Shown here piece after piece: positions 7,728 to 16,271 of a stretch of 33,212 nt of DNA (its first letter is position 1; each line of letters starts with the position of its first letter). This DNA is from Methyloceanibacter sp. (GTDB taxonomy: Bacteria; Pseudomonadota; Alphaproteobacteria; Rhizobiales; Methyloligellaceae), in assembly GCA_030064755.1 (NCBI GenBank), contig JASJEH010000098.1, forward strand, positions 1 to 33,212, given 5' to 3'. Made by a program: the position numbers and the translations under genes. The notes under the pieces are model-generated. The model saw nothing but the letters and a program-made list of their open reading frames with translations, did no database searches and was not told the DNA's origin.

Positions 7728-8669
7728 ATGCCGATGAGAACCCTGCTCAACGCCGCGATCATTGGCGGATGCCTTTTCGCAGCCGTGGCACTGGTTGCTG
7801 GCGTTATGGCGGATGCGTACCCGGCCCTCGACATCGTCAACAACGGCCTGCCTTTTCTTGTGGCAGGCCTTGTCGTCCTGTTTGCCCTGAGCCTGGCGTT
7901 GCGCAGCCGCATGCTGATCGTCACGACAGCCGCCCTCCTGGCCATCGCCGGGATGGTCTTGATTCCAAAGCTCTCAGGGGCAGCCCCGCAGGCCCCTGGG
8001 CATACCGAACGGTTCATGCGCGTGGCGACATTCAACATGTGGGGCAAGGGCGACGTTCACGCTGAGAAGGTCCAGACGTTTCTTGTCGAGACCGACGCCG
8101 ATGTCGTCGTCTTGGAAGAGATTCGCTGGCAGCACGAAGACTTCTTACAGCAAATGCAGAAGGCTTATCCGTACCAATCAGGTAAGCACGGCCTTGTGAT
8201 ACTCTCAAAGCACCCCATCCTCGACAAGGGACGCTTGGATCGGCCGGACGAACCCTACTGGCGATCCTTGATCGTGAACTGGGCGCGGCTCAACGTGAAT
8301 GGACACGACGTGGAAGTGGTGGGCGTCCACTTGGCTCGGCCGTTCTATCCGCATCGGCAGCAGACCGATTTCGAGAACCTCACCTGGTTCCTACGCTCTC
8401 GTACGGGACCCGTAATCGTCGCGGGCGATTTCAACGCAGCGCCATGGACCCAGAAGTTTCACGGGCTCACCGCAGCAACCGGCCTTAAGCGGCTCAACAC
8501 GCTCACGCCCACCTGGCCAGTACGCTGGAGGAACCTGCCGCTCCTGCCACTCCTGCCGATCGACAACATCCTCATTTCGTCGGAACTGGCGATGATCGAT
8601 CTAACCGTGGCCGGACGGCTAGAATCCGACCATCTACCTGTAGTTGCCGATCTTGCACTGAACCAGTAG
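7728..8669 (+). CDS. Membrane-anchored endonuclease/exonuclease/phosphatase (EEP) protein, copy 1
   Basis: The 313-residue protein has two or three N-terminal hydrophobic helices (about 5-27, 40-58, 62-80), then a complete EEP (DNase I-like) domain at about 97-313. Catalytic positions are visible: N103 (TFNMW), E131 (VLEEI), H201 (GVHL), D234/N236 (AGDFN) and D301/H302 (SDHLP). Such domains cleave phosphodiesters in nucleic acids, lipids or phosphoinositides, and the substrate is unknown. The ATG at 7728 was chosen because an in-frame extension upstream would run into the divergent kinase gene. An ATG at 7734 is also possible. A paralogue follows 44 bp downstream. Confidence 0.88.
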   Translation: MPMRTLLNAAIIGGCLFAAVALVAGVMADAYPALDIVNNGLPFLVAGLVVLFALSLALRSRMLIVTTAALLAIAGMVLIPKLSGAAPQAPGHTERFMRVATFNMWGKGDVHAEKVQTFLVETDADVVVLEEIRWQHEDFLQQMQKAYPYQSGKHGLVILSKHPILDKGRLDRPDEPYWRSLIVNWARLNVNGHDVEVVGVHLARPFYPHRQQTDFENLTWFLRSRTGPVIVAGDFNAAPWTQKFHGLTAATGLKRLNTLTPTWPVRWRNLPLLPLLPIDNILISSELAMIDLTVAGRLESDHLPVVADLALNQ

Positions 8670-8713
8670 CGTCCAATGCAGAATCACAAGACGGAACAAA
8701 AAAAGACCCGACT

Positions 8714-9634
8714 ATGTTGTACGCGCTCTTCCGCTTGACCCTTTGGGCCAGCGTTCTTGCCGTAACTGCCGTCACTCTGTTCGGGCTCCTCGCGGGATGG
8801 TTCCCGCTCCTCGAACTCCTCAATCACTTCCGTCCGTTTTGGCTTGCAGGCGCGCTCGCGCTGGTCCTTGCGGCTTTGCCGATGCGGGACCGCGGGCTGA
8901 TTGCCGCGAGCGCGGCTGTCGCGATTCTCAATATCGCCCTGTTTGTATTTGCGCTCGCCGGAGGTGCACGAAGCGCTGATGCCAACGTGGCGACATTTCT
9001 GCGCGTTCTGGCGTTCAACATTCAGTGGTCCAACAATCAGATAGCCGACATAGCCAGAGAGCTACAAACATCTGGCGCCGATGTCTTAGTTCTCGCGGAA
9101 GTAAGTGGCGTCAACCGCGATAGCCTGGAAAAGCTACGCGGTGACTACCCATTCCACACAGAATCACTCGGCCTCGCCATCTTCTCGAAACATCCTATCC
9201 TACAAACCGAAGATATCGGCTGGACATTCCGTCCTCCCTATAGCGGGTTCGCCCGCTGGGTTCGGTTGGACGTCAAGGGAAAGCCGGTCGAAGTGGTTGG
9301 AGTGCATTTGTCCGATCCATTCTTACCCAAGAAACAAGCGGAGGAAATGCAGACTTTGACCGCCCTCGCACAAGAGCGGACGTCTCCATTGATCGTCGCG
9401 GGCGACTTCAATCTGACGCCCTGGTCCGCGAAACTCCAGAGATTTAGTCGCGAAGCGGGTATGCGGCGCACAAACACATTCATGTTGACTTGGCCGGTGC
9501 GAGAGCTGCCTGCGTTTGTCGCTATCGACAATATTTACGTTTCTCCGCAATTCTCCGTCATCGACATTAAGACCGGTCCCAGCCTCGGTGCTGACCACCT
9601 TCCTCTGATCGTGGACCTTGCACTTGAAGAATAG
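8714..9634 (+). CDS. Membrane-anchored endonuclease/exonuclease/phosphatase (EEP) protein, copy 2
   Basis: A 306-residue tandem paralogue of the preceding gene with the same plan: hydrophobic helices in residues about 5-85, then an EEP domain. Shared blocks include FSKHPIL, VEVVGVHL, IVAGDFN, TWPVR and DHLPL. The catalytic residues are kept (FN, LAEV, GVHL, GDFN, D294/H295), but the last motif is ADH rather than SDH and the metal-site glutamate sits in LAEV rather than LEEI. The pair probably arose by old duplication followed by divergence, perhaps in substrate. The ribosome site is weak. The stop codon lies inside a hairpin shared with the convergent gene. Confidence 0.88.
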   Translation: MLYALFRLTLWASVLAVTAVTLFGLLAGWFPLLELLNHFRPFWLAGALALVLAALPMRDRGLIAASAAVAILNIALFVFALAGGARSADANVATFLRVLAFNIQWSNNQIADIARELQTSGADVLVLAEVSGVNRDSLEKLRGDYPFHTESLGLAIFSKHPILQTEDIGWTFRPPYSGFARWVRLDVKGKPVEVVGVHLSDPFLPKKQAEEMQTLTALAQERTSPLIVAGDFNLTPWSAKLQRFSREAGMRRTNTFMLTWPVRELPAFVAIDNIYVSPQFSVIDIKTGPSLGADHLPLIVDLALEE

Positions 9635-9657
9635 GGTGCAGAGGGCCAGACACCCTA
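9632..9657. terminator. Bidirectional hairpin containing both stop codons
   Basis: TAGGGTG (9632-9638) and CACCCTA (9651-9657) form a perfect 7-bp stem with a 12-nt loop. The left arm begins with the TAG of EEP copy 2, and the right arm ends with the TAG, on the other strand, of the convergent membrane protein. No T-tract follows on either side, so its efficiency is doubtful. Confidence 0.4.
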
Positions 9658-10248
9658 GCCCTTGACGAACCGGTCCAGAGCCTCGCGATAGGAGCGCATG
9701 GCATCACGTGCCACTTCAATCTCTGCGTCGAGAGCGTCGGTGTCTGGCGACCGCGGCCGTTGCTTGGGCCGCCGCGCGGAAGCGATCAAGAGGACCAGCA
9801 CGGCCATGGGCGTCAGGAAGTCCGTCACGAGGATCGGCCCGGCATTGCCCGGCGTGAGGTTGCCGTAAGCCATAATGTCATGGACGTGGCCGATCCCGGC
9901 GCCGACCAGGAAACACGACGCGGCGATCGCCACCGCGACCCGTGCATAGAATGTGGTGAACGCCGCGTACAAACTCGCTAAGCCGATTCCCAAATTGGCG
10001 TAGCCCACCTCGAATTGGAAAGGGCTCGGCGGCCAGCCGATCGCTTCCGCTGCGCGGACCGGGAACATGACGTGACCCACAAAAGCCCACAGCCCGAGTA
10101 GTCCAAGCGGAAAAATGAAGACGTAACGCAGCGCCCGATCGAGAACAAACCAACGTGAAAGAGGACGCGGGCCACGCAGCAGCGCGATGCCCCAACAGGC
10201 TAACGCGGCGACCCATACAAGCAGGGGTACCAGCGCAACCTGACTCAT
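9655..10248 (-). CDS. Small polytopic membrane protein (DUF6790-like)
   Basis: The 197-residue protein has about five hydrophobic segments in residues 4-155 (for example YVFIFPLGLLGLWAFVGHV and AVAIAASCFLVGAGIGHVHD), followed by a charged, probably cytoplasmic helical tail (about 160-197). The pattern, with GHVMFP and NLGIGLASLYAA, resembles the uncharacterised DUF6790 family; that assignment is from memory of the family, not a search. Its ATG is 6 bp after the oligoendopeptidase stop, so the two are almost certainly cotranscribed. A GGGGGG run lies unusually close to the ATG. No enzymatic motif is visible. Confidence 0.75.
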   Translation of the reverse strand: MSQVALVPLLVWVAALACWGIALLRGPRPLSRWFVLDRALRYVFIFPLGLLGLWAFVGHVMFPVRAAEAIGWPPSPFQFEVGYANLGIGLASLYAAFTTFYARVAVAIAASCFLVGAGIGHVHDIMAYGNLTPGNAGPILVTDFLTPMAVLVLLIASARRPKQRPRSPDTDALDAEIEVARDAMRSYREALDRFVKG

Positions 10249-10254
10249 GCCCCC

Positions 10255-12156
10255 CTAAGCCTCCGCGTTCGCCGCCCGGTCCATCTCTTCGAGCTCATCG
10301 ATAAAGCCCTCGATGACTTTGAGCCCCATGGACCAGAAGTGAGGCTCCGATGCATCAAGACCGAAGGGCTTCAAAAGTTCCCTGTGATGCTGGGTTCCGC
10401 CTGCGGACAGCATTTCCAAATAGCGTTCGGCGAAACCAGCGTCCGCTCTTTCGTACACAGCGTAGAGCGAGTTGACTAGACAATCGCCGAAAGCGTAAGC
10501 GTAGACATAGAAGGGCGCGTGAATGAAGTGCGGAATGTAGGACCAGAAGGTTGCGTATTCAGCCTTCAATTCGATGGCTGGCCCCAAGCTCTCGCGTTGT
10601 ACGTCCATCCAGATCTCGCCCAGCCGGTCACTCGTGAGCTCGCCGTCGCGCCGCTCGGTGTGCACATGCCGCTCAAAACAGTAGAAGGCGATCTGCCGCA
10701 CGACCGTATTGAGCATGTCCTCGACCTTCGCGGCGAGCAGCGCCTTGCGCTCACGGGCACTGGGCGCCTGGTCGAGCAGCTTGCGGAAGGTGAGCATCTC
10801 GCCAAACACGCTCGCGGTTTCGGCCAAGGTCAGCGGCGTTGGCGCCATAAGCGCACCCTGCTTGCCCGCAAGCACCTGATGCACGCCATGGCCCAGCTCA
10901 TGGGCCAAGGTCATCACGTCGCGCGGCTTTCCCTGATAATTCAGCAGAACGTAGGGATGCGCGCTTGGCACGGTGGGATGGGAGAAGGCGCCCTGCTGCT
11001 TGCCCTCGCGGACCGGTGCATCGATCCAGCCATCGGTGAAGAAGCGCCCGGCGATCTCCGCCATGCGCGGTGAGAAATCGCCATAGGCGGTGAGTACCGT
11101 GTCGCGAGCATCGCCCCACCCGATGACTTGCTTCGGTTCTTCGGGCAGTGGCGCGTTGCGGTCCCAGTACTTCAGGGTGTCCTTGCCGAGCCACTTTGCC
11201 TTCATCGCGTAATAGCGATGCGACAGCTTCGGGTAGGCATCGCGCACGGCGGCAACCAGCGCATCGACCACGTCCCGCTCGACGCGATTGGACAAGTGAC
11301 GGCTGTCGGCCACATCATCGAAACCGCGCCAACGGTCGGAGATCTCTTTGTCCTTGGCCAGCGTATTGGTGATCAGCGTAAAGAGCCGGACGTTATCCTG
11401 GAAGACCTTCGCCAGCGCCTTGGCGGCATGCTTCCGGTTCTTCTCCTTCGGATCGAGGAGGAGATTGAGCGTGGGTTCAAGGCTTAGCTCCTCGCCGTCC
11501 ACGTCGAACCGCAGATTCGCCATGGTCTCGTTGAACAGCCGGTCCCAAGCGCCCCGGCCCGTGACCGCCTTTTCGTGAAAGAGCTGCTCCAGCTTGTCCT
11601 CAAGCTGATAGGGCTTTTCTTTTCTTAGATCCTCCACCCAGGGCCGGTAATGCCCAAAGGCCGGCGCCGCAAACGCAGTCTCGATTGCCGTATCGTCGAG
11701 ACGGTTCAACTCCAGAGGGAAGAACAAGAGTTTCGACGAAATCGCCGTAATCTTCTCTTGGATGTCGCCATAGAATTTCTGCCGGCGTGGATCGGTGGTA
11801 TCGGCCGCATAGAGCAAGCTCGCATAAGAAGCGATGCGGCCAAGCACGTCGTTCAGCGCCTCGAAGCTGCGCAAGGCCTCGGCAAGCGCCTCGCCTCCCG
11901 CACCGCCATCGAGAACCGCCGCAAGCTTCCCAGCGTAGCGCTGATGCATGGCCTCGGCGTCGCTCATTGCCTTTTCCAAATCGGCCTTGAGTGCTGGCGC
12001 CTCGGGCGCGTCGTAGAGATCGCCCAAATCCCACTCTGGGAGATCGCCTAGCGCGGGCCCCTCGCCTGATTTGGCGTCAGCCTTTTCGAGCGCCTCGGGC
12101 GCGCTGGTTAACGAAGAACGGTGAAGCACACTTGGAGCGAAGCAACGGGGCAGCAT
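10255..12156 (-). CDS. pepF: M3-family oligoendopeptidase (PepF-like)
   Basis: A 633-residue zinc metallopeptidase of family M3, which cleaves short peptides in the cytoplasm. The catalytic motif AHELGHGVHQ places the zinc ligands at H419 and H423 with the general base E420. The third ligand is E446 in LAETASVFGEM. The N-terminal helical part (PEWDLGDLY at about 40) and the late FHAP-like segment (HFIHAPFYVYAYAFG) match PepF-type enzymes. The first 35 residues are not conserved-looking, and the start could lie somewhat downstream. It leads an operon with the small membrane protein. A dyad lies 29-53 bp upstream in the divergent promoter region. Confidence 0.93.
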   Translation of the reverse strand: MLPRCFAPSVLHRSSLTSAPEALEKADAKSGEGPALGDLPEWDLGDLYDAPEAPALKADLEKAMSDAEAMHQRYAGKLAAVLDGGAGGEALAEALRSFEALNDVLGRIASYASLLYAADTTDPRRQKFYGDIQEKITAISSKLLFFPLELNRLDDTAIETAFAAPAFGHYRPWVEDLRKEKPYQLEDKLEQLFHEKAVTGRGAWDRLFNETMANLRFDVDGEELSLEPTLNLLLDPKEKNRKHAAKALAKVFQDNVRLFTLITNTLAKDKEISDRWRGFDDVADSRHLSNRVERDVVDALVAAVRDAYPKLSHRYYAMKAKWLGKDTLKYWDRNAPLPEEPKQVIGWGDARDTVLTAYGDFSPRMAEIAGRFFTDGWIDAPVREGKQQGAFSHPTVPSAHPYVLLNYQGKPRDVMTLAHELGHGVHQVLAGKQGALMAPTPLTLAETASVFGEMLTFRKLLDQAPSARERKALLAAKVEDMLNTVVRQIAFYCFERHVHTERRDGELTSDRLGEIWMDVQRESLGPAIELKAEYATFWSYIPHFIHAPFYVYAYAFGDCLVNSLYAVYERADAGFAERYLEMLSAGGTQHHRELLKPFGLDASEPHFWSMGLKVIEGFIDELEEMDRAANAEA

Positions 12157-12466
12157 CAGTCTGTGGGGTCCTCTCTGGCGGGGTGCGAATCATGCCGAAA
12201 CTGATTCGCTCACTCCCGAATACGTCTCTTCCTCACGAATAGATTGGTGGGCTCCGCCCTTCCCCGCAAGGGCCAAAAACCGCTTTGTTGTGGCACGCAA
12301 AATTACGCATTCGCAACAGTTTCCCCAAAATCGAACTGCGATAAAGGACATGTTTACCCTTCGAGCGCACTGTTTTGGCACAGCAGGGTTCACGAAGTCC
12401 CCAAGTGTATCAGCTGAAGTGACACCTGCTCCTGTAGTTGTTTGCGTAACCAGTGAGTCTTGCGTC
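12157..12466. promoter_or_regulatory. Divergent intergenic region between pepF and the response regulator
   Basis: This 310-bp gap holds the control regions of two divergent genes. Features seen are the 25-bp dyad at 12185-12209 and several CGAAT/ATTCG pentamers at 12186, 12205, 12217, 12236 and 12309. A short GCCCTT...AAGGGC stem lies near 12256-12275. I found no convincing sigma-54 promoter (GG-N10-GC) and no confident -35/-10 pair. In-frame codons upstream of the response-regulator ATG show no protein-family signal, so I treat them as non-coding. Confidence 0.5.
12185..12209. promoter_or_regulatory. Dyad with two GANTC sites upstream of pepF
   Basis: GCGAATCA (12185-12192) and TGATTCGC (12202-12209) form a perfect 8-bp inverted repeat with a 9-bp spacer, centred 41 bp upstream of pepF. 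Each arm carries a GANTC sequence (GAATC/GATTC), the target of CcrM-type methylation in alphaproteobacteria. It is a candidate operator that methylation could influence. Confidence 0.4.
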
Positions 12467-13975
12467 ATGCCTAAGTGCGTTTTGATCGTCGATGACGATC
12501 CTACCCATCGCCGTATACTTGAAGAGATTACGAAGCGTTTCGGATACGAGGTTCAATCCGCCGATGGCGGTGAGGCGGCACTCGCTGCCCTACAGGCCGG
12601 CAACGCCGGCGATATCGCCCTTGTTCTCCTAGACCTTGTCATGCCCGGCACGGACGGCATGGCCGTCCTCAGCGCCATGCGCTCCCTACCGAGGAAACCG
12701 CCCGTTATCGTGCAAACGGCCAATGGCAGCATCGACGCCGCGATCGGCGCCATGCGCGCGGGCGCCGTCGACTTTGTCGTGAAGCCTGTGAGCCCCGAAC
12801 GGCTCGAAGTCTCCATCAAAAACGCACTCAAGATTGAAGCGCTCGCCGGTGAGATCAATCGCATGAAGGCGACTGCCGATGGCAGGCTTGGTTTCTCGGA
12901 TCTCATCGCCGGTAGCGAGGCGATGGCGCGGGTCATCGAGGTTGGGCGACGCGCCGCTTCGTCAAACATTCCCGTTCTCATTGAAGGCGAGTCAGGTGTT
13001 GGCAAGGAACTGATCGCTCGCGCCATCCAGGGCGAAGGCTCCCGCAGAGCCAAGCCCTTCGTGACCGTGAACTGCGGGGCCATTCCCGAGAACCTCGTCG
13101 AGAGCATTCTATTCGGGCACGAGCGTGGTTCGTTCACCGGAGCCACCGAAAAGCGTATCGGCAAATTCACCGAGGCCGATGGCGGCACGTTGTTTCTAGA
13201 CGAGATTGGCGAACTGCCGCTCAACGCGCAAGTAAAGCTCCTTCGCGCGCTTCAGGACGGCGAGATCGATCCCGTTGGCGCCAAGCAGCCAGTGAAGGTC
13301 GACATCCGGCTGATCTCGGCCACCAATCAGGATCTGATCAAACTGGTGCAGGAAGGACGCTTCCGCGAAGACCTCTACTACCGCCTGAATGTCTTCCCCA
13401 TTTGGGTGCCGCCGCTGCGCGAGCGGCTAACGGACGTCCCCGAACTCATCCGCCACTTCGCGGCGCGTTTCGCAGCCGAAGAAGGCAAGCATATCGACGG
13501 CGTCGATGCGGAAGCCGGGGCAATGCTGCAACGCTACAGTTGGCCCGGGAATATTCGCCAGCTTGAGAACACGGTTTTTCGCGCGGTTGTGCTCGCCGAT
13601 ACGCCGATGCTGACGCTCAGCGAGTTCCCGCAGATCGCGGCGCACGTGGAGGGCTACGCTGTGACCGTGCCGCCAGCGCCGGCGCCGAAAGATCCGATGC
13701 CGCGTATCGAGGGGCCTGTCGTCCTTGGTCAGTCCACGGACACGCCGAAGACAATCCACGTCCCAACACGCAACGGCAAGGACTCGGTCGGCATTCCAGC
13801 ACTTGGTGCGAACGGCGACATTCGCTCTCTCGAGGCTGTCGAGGCCGACATGATCCGGCTTGCCTTCGGCCGCTATCGCGGACGCATGACTGAAATCGCC
13901 AAGCGGCTCGGCATCGGGCGGTCCACGCTCTACCGCAAGATGCGAGAGATCGGACTCGAAGCGCGCGCCAACTAA
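12467..13975 (+). CDS. Orphan sigma-54-type response regulator (NtrC family)
   Basis: The 502-residue protein has receiver, AAA+ and Fis-type HTH domains. The receiver (1-122) has D9-D11, phospho-acceptor D56 and K106. The AAA+ domain (about 148-385) has Walker A GESGVGKE (174-181), Walker B LFLDEIGE (242-249) and the arginine region GRFREDLYYRL (297-307). The sigma-54-contact loop reads GSFTGA (221-226) instead of the usual GAFTGA. The HTH (about 457-502) ends GRSTLYRKMREIG. The ATG at 12467 fits the receiver start exactly. No histidine kinase is adjacent. The L,D-transpeptidase gene starts 20 bp downstream, suggesting cotranscription and perhaps envelope control (inference). Confidence 0.93.
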   Translation: MPKCVLIVDDDPTHRRILEEITKRFGYEVQSADGGEAALAALQAGNAGDIALVLLDLVMPGTDGMAVLSAMRSLPRKPPVIVQTANGSIDAAIGAMRAGAVDFVVKPVSPERLEVSIKNALKIEALAGEINRMKATADGRLGFSDLIAGSEAMARVIEVGRRAASSNIPVLIEGESGVGKELIARAIQGEGSRRAKPFVTVNCGAIPENLVESILFGHERGSFTGATEKRIGKFTEADGGTLFLDEIGELPLNAQVKLLRALQDGEIDPVGAKQPVKVDIRLISATNQDLIKLVQEGRFREDLYYRLNVFPIWVPPLRERLTDVPELIRHFAARFAAEEGKHIDGVDAEAGAMLQRYSWPGNIRQLENTVFRAVVLADTPMLTLSEFPQIAAHVEGYAVTVPPAPAPKDPMPRIEGPVVLGQSTDTPKTIHVPTRNGKDSVGIPALGANGDIRSLEAVEADMIRLAFGRYRGRMTEIAKRLGIGRSTLYRKMREIGLEARAN

Positions 13976-13995
13976 GCCTGAAGGGAACGGGTGCC

Positions 13996-15957
13996 ATGAA
14001 GCCCACATTCACGAAGCCAGTTCACGGAGTCGCGCTTGCGCTCCTTTGCGCGGCACTACCGGGTCTGCCCGCTGCCGCCGCGAACGAAGCGACGGCCAGC
14101 ACCGCAATGCTCGGGGAAGAGCCGGCTAACACGGAGTTTGTGCGCCTGCAGCTGCTCGACCGCAACGCGGGTGTCGCGGCGGACGAGACGGCAATTCTCC
14201 CGCCAGCAAGCGAGGCGCGGACAGGCCAGGATACAGAGAAGGCCAGTCCCTCGGAGATCGCCGAACCGGCTGAGCCCGCCGATCCCCTTCGCGAGGCGGT
14301 CAAGGCTCAGCTATCCGGCGGCTCCCCAGCGGCAGCCAAGCTCGGCACCGCCGAGAGAGCGGCGCTCTCCGAGTATTATGCCGATCCGGATCGGCCTCTC
14401 TTGTGGGTCGGCGCCAATGGGCTAACCGCACGCGGCCAGTCCGCGGTTAAGGAGATCCAGCGCGCGGATGATTACGGCCTTGACGCTGGGGATTACAAAC
14501 TGCCGGACCTGAGCGGCTTCGACGCGGCTGCAACCGAGGCGGCGGAAACGCTTGCCATCGCGGAGATTCAAGTCAGCCACGCCGTGCTTCAATATGCCCG
14601 CGACGCCCGAGGCGGCCGGATCGACCCGCGTCGCATTTCCCGCAACCTCGACCCGACGCTCGCACTGCCCAAACCTGCGGAAGTGATTCAATCGATCGCT
14701 TTCCGATCAGACGCGGGGGCCTACCTGCGCAGCTTCCAGCCGCAGCATCCCCAGTTTGAAGCCTTGCGGAACAAGCTGATCGCTTTGCGCGGCGGAAACG
14801 AGGACGCAGAGGCCGACAAGCCGGAGATCCATATTCCGCGCGGGCCCCTACTCCGTGTTGGCGACACCGACCCGCAAGTCACCCTGCTCCGGACGCGGCT
14901 TGGTGTACCGCAAGGGAGCGACCCCGAACTCTTTGACACGGTCCTTGGCGAAGCGGTGAAGCGTTTTCAGAAGGCGCACAACACCACGGCAGACGCCGTC
15001 GTGGGGCCTGGCACACGGCGGCTGTTGAACAATCCGCAGCTACGCCATGCGGGCAGCTCTGCGGACATCAAGAAGATCTTGTTGAACATGGAGCGGTGGC
15101 GGTGGCTGCCGCAGGATAAGGGTCAGCTCTACGTCACCGTGAATGTGCCGGAGTTCATGCTCCGCGTGGTCAAGGACGATGAAACCGTCCACACAACCCG
15201 CGTCGTCGTTGGGAAAACCAAGACGCCCACGCCAGTCTTCTCGAACGACATGACACATGTTGTGTTCGGCCCATACTGGAACGTGCCGAACTCAATCAAG
15301 ACCGGCGAGATTCGGCCCTATATCCGCCCCTATGGCGGGGGCTGGTATGGGCGCCGCTGGGATACCCGCGTGCTGGCGGAACACGATTTGCGCATCAAAT
15401 ACAACGGGCAACACGTCAATCCCCAGGCGATCGACTGGGCCCGCGTGGATATCCGCAAGCTCCACTTCTACCAGCCGCCAAGCCCGAAGAACGTGCTGGG
15501 CCGCGTCAAATTCATGTTCCCCAACAAGCATTCCGTCTACATGCACGACACGAACGAGAAGCACTATTTCAAGAATACCGTGCGTGCCGAGAGCCATGGC
15601 TGCATGCGGGTGCAGAACCCGGACGAACTTGCCGCCATCATCTTGAAGTACGACCGGAGTTGGAGTGCGAACAAGACGCAACACGCCTTCAGAACCGCCT
15701 ACGACAAGCGGGTCGCGCTGAACAACGCCGTGCCGGTCTACATCACTTACTTTACGCTCTGGGTGAATGACGACGGCTCAATCACGACCTTTGGCGACCT
15801 CTACGGCCATGACCGGCGCATGAGTACAGCCCTACTCAAGACCGGTCGGGACTACGCGGCGGTGAAACGCCCTGCCGTGTCGTCGAAGAAGGAACGTCAG
15901 GCGGTCCAGCGGTCACATCGCAAGAATGGGACGCGCTTCGCAAACACCGCTCACTAA
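13996..15957 (+). CDS. YcbB-like L,D-transpeptidase
   Basis: This 653-residue periplasmic enzyme is predicted to form 3-3 peptidoglycan crosslinks (LdtD/YcbB type). It has an N-terminal signal peptide (about 1-28, ending PAAAA) and an acidic, proline-rich linker to about 105. A helical scaffold domain with a peptidoglycan-binding repeat follows (about 285-345, LLRVGDTDPQVTLLRTRLG). The YkuD catalytic domain occupies about 370-560. The active-site motif SHGCMRVQ gives catalytic C536 with H534. A substrate-capping segment between strands (PYIRPYGGGWYGRRWDTRV) is typical of the large YcbB group. The C-terminus is basic. A good ribosome site (GAAGGGAACGG) precedes the ATG. Confidence 0.94.
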   Translation: MKPTFTKPVHGVALALLCAALPGLPAAAANEATASTAMLGEEPANTEFVRLQLLDRNAGVAADETAILPPASEARTGQDTEKASPSEIAEPAEPADPLREAVKAQLSGGSPAAAKLGTAERAALSEYYADPDRPLLWVGANGLTARGQSAVKEIQRADDYGLDAGDYKLPDLSGFDAAATEAAETLAIAEIQVSHAVLQYARDARGGRIDPRRISRNLDPTLALPKPAEVIQSIAFRSDAGAYLRSFQPQHPQFEALRNKLIALRGGNEDAEADKPEIHIPRGPLLRVGDTDPQVTLLRTRLGVPQGSDPELFDTVLGEAVKRFQKAHNTTADAVVGPGTRRLLNNPQLRHAGSSADIKKILLNMERWRWLPQDKGQLYVTVNVPEFMLRVVKDDETVHTTRVVVGKTKTPTPVFSNDMTHVVFGPYWNVPNSIKTGEIRPYIRPYGGGWYGRRWDTRVLAEHDLRIKYNGQHVNPQAIDWARVDIRKLHFYQPPSPKNVLGRVKFMFPNKHSVYMHDTNEKHYFKNTVRAESHGCMRVQNPDELAAIILKYDRSWSANKTQHAFRTAYDKRVALNNAVPVYITYFTLWVNDDGSITTFGDLYGHDRRMSTALLKTGRDYAAVKRPAVSSKKERQAVQRSHRKNGTRFANTAH

Positions 15958-16271
15958 GGAAAAAGTTCTGCCCCGTCTTTAAGACTCTCTCCGCTTGCCA
16001 CGGCGGGGCACGCATGTCCGGCATAGCCCGACGAACATGCAACCATAAGAAAACTCACAGCGTTTAGCCGGTGAGAAACCGTTAACTACGCGCGAAAGTG
16101 CGGGGTTACGGTTAAGGGCTTCGCCTTGTTTTTCGCTCATTTTGTCTGGATACTGTTGCTTATAGGTCGCAGTGGGGCACACGCGACCAAGGCACGGATT
16201 AGCCTTAAGGGCTTGGTGTCATTGGGGAAAGTCGGCTGAAAGCGCCGGCGAGGGAATACGGAAAGACGGGG
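15958..16271 (+). promoter_or_regulatory. Intergenic region upstream of the DUF882 gene
   Basis: In this 314-bp gap no credible gene is seen. GCCCCG near 15970 can pair with CGGGGC near 16004-16009 over a long loop and could act as a weak terminator. TTGTTT at 16126-16131 and GATACT at 16149-16154 (17-bp spacing) form a plausible promoter with a leader of about 110 nt. GTTAAC/GGTTAAG half-sites at about 16081 and 16110 recall CtrA half-sites but lack TTAA-N7-TTAA spacing. ACCAAG and CTTGGT (about 16188-16220) can form a stem in the leader. Confidence 0.4.

Noticed and set aside
12291-12309. TGGCACG sequence resembling a sigma-54 promoter -24 element
   Set aside because: The expected GC at the -12 position (10 bp after GG) is absent.
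12290-12466. 59-codon in-frame extension of the response regulator
   Set aside because: The receiver domain begins exactly at the ATG at 12467 (PKCVLIVDDD), and the upstream codons look like promoter-region sequence.
16081-16116. Two TTAAC/TTAAG sites as a CtrA box upstream of the DUF882 gene
   Set aside because: The spacing is far from 7 bp, so they do not form the CtrA consensus.
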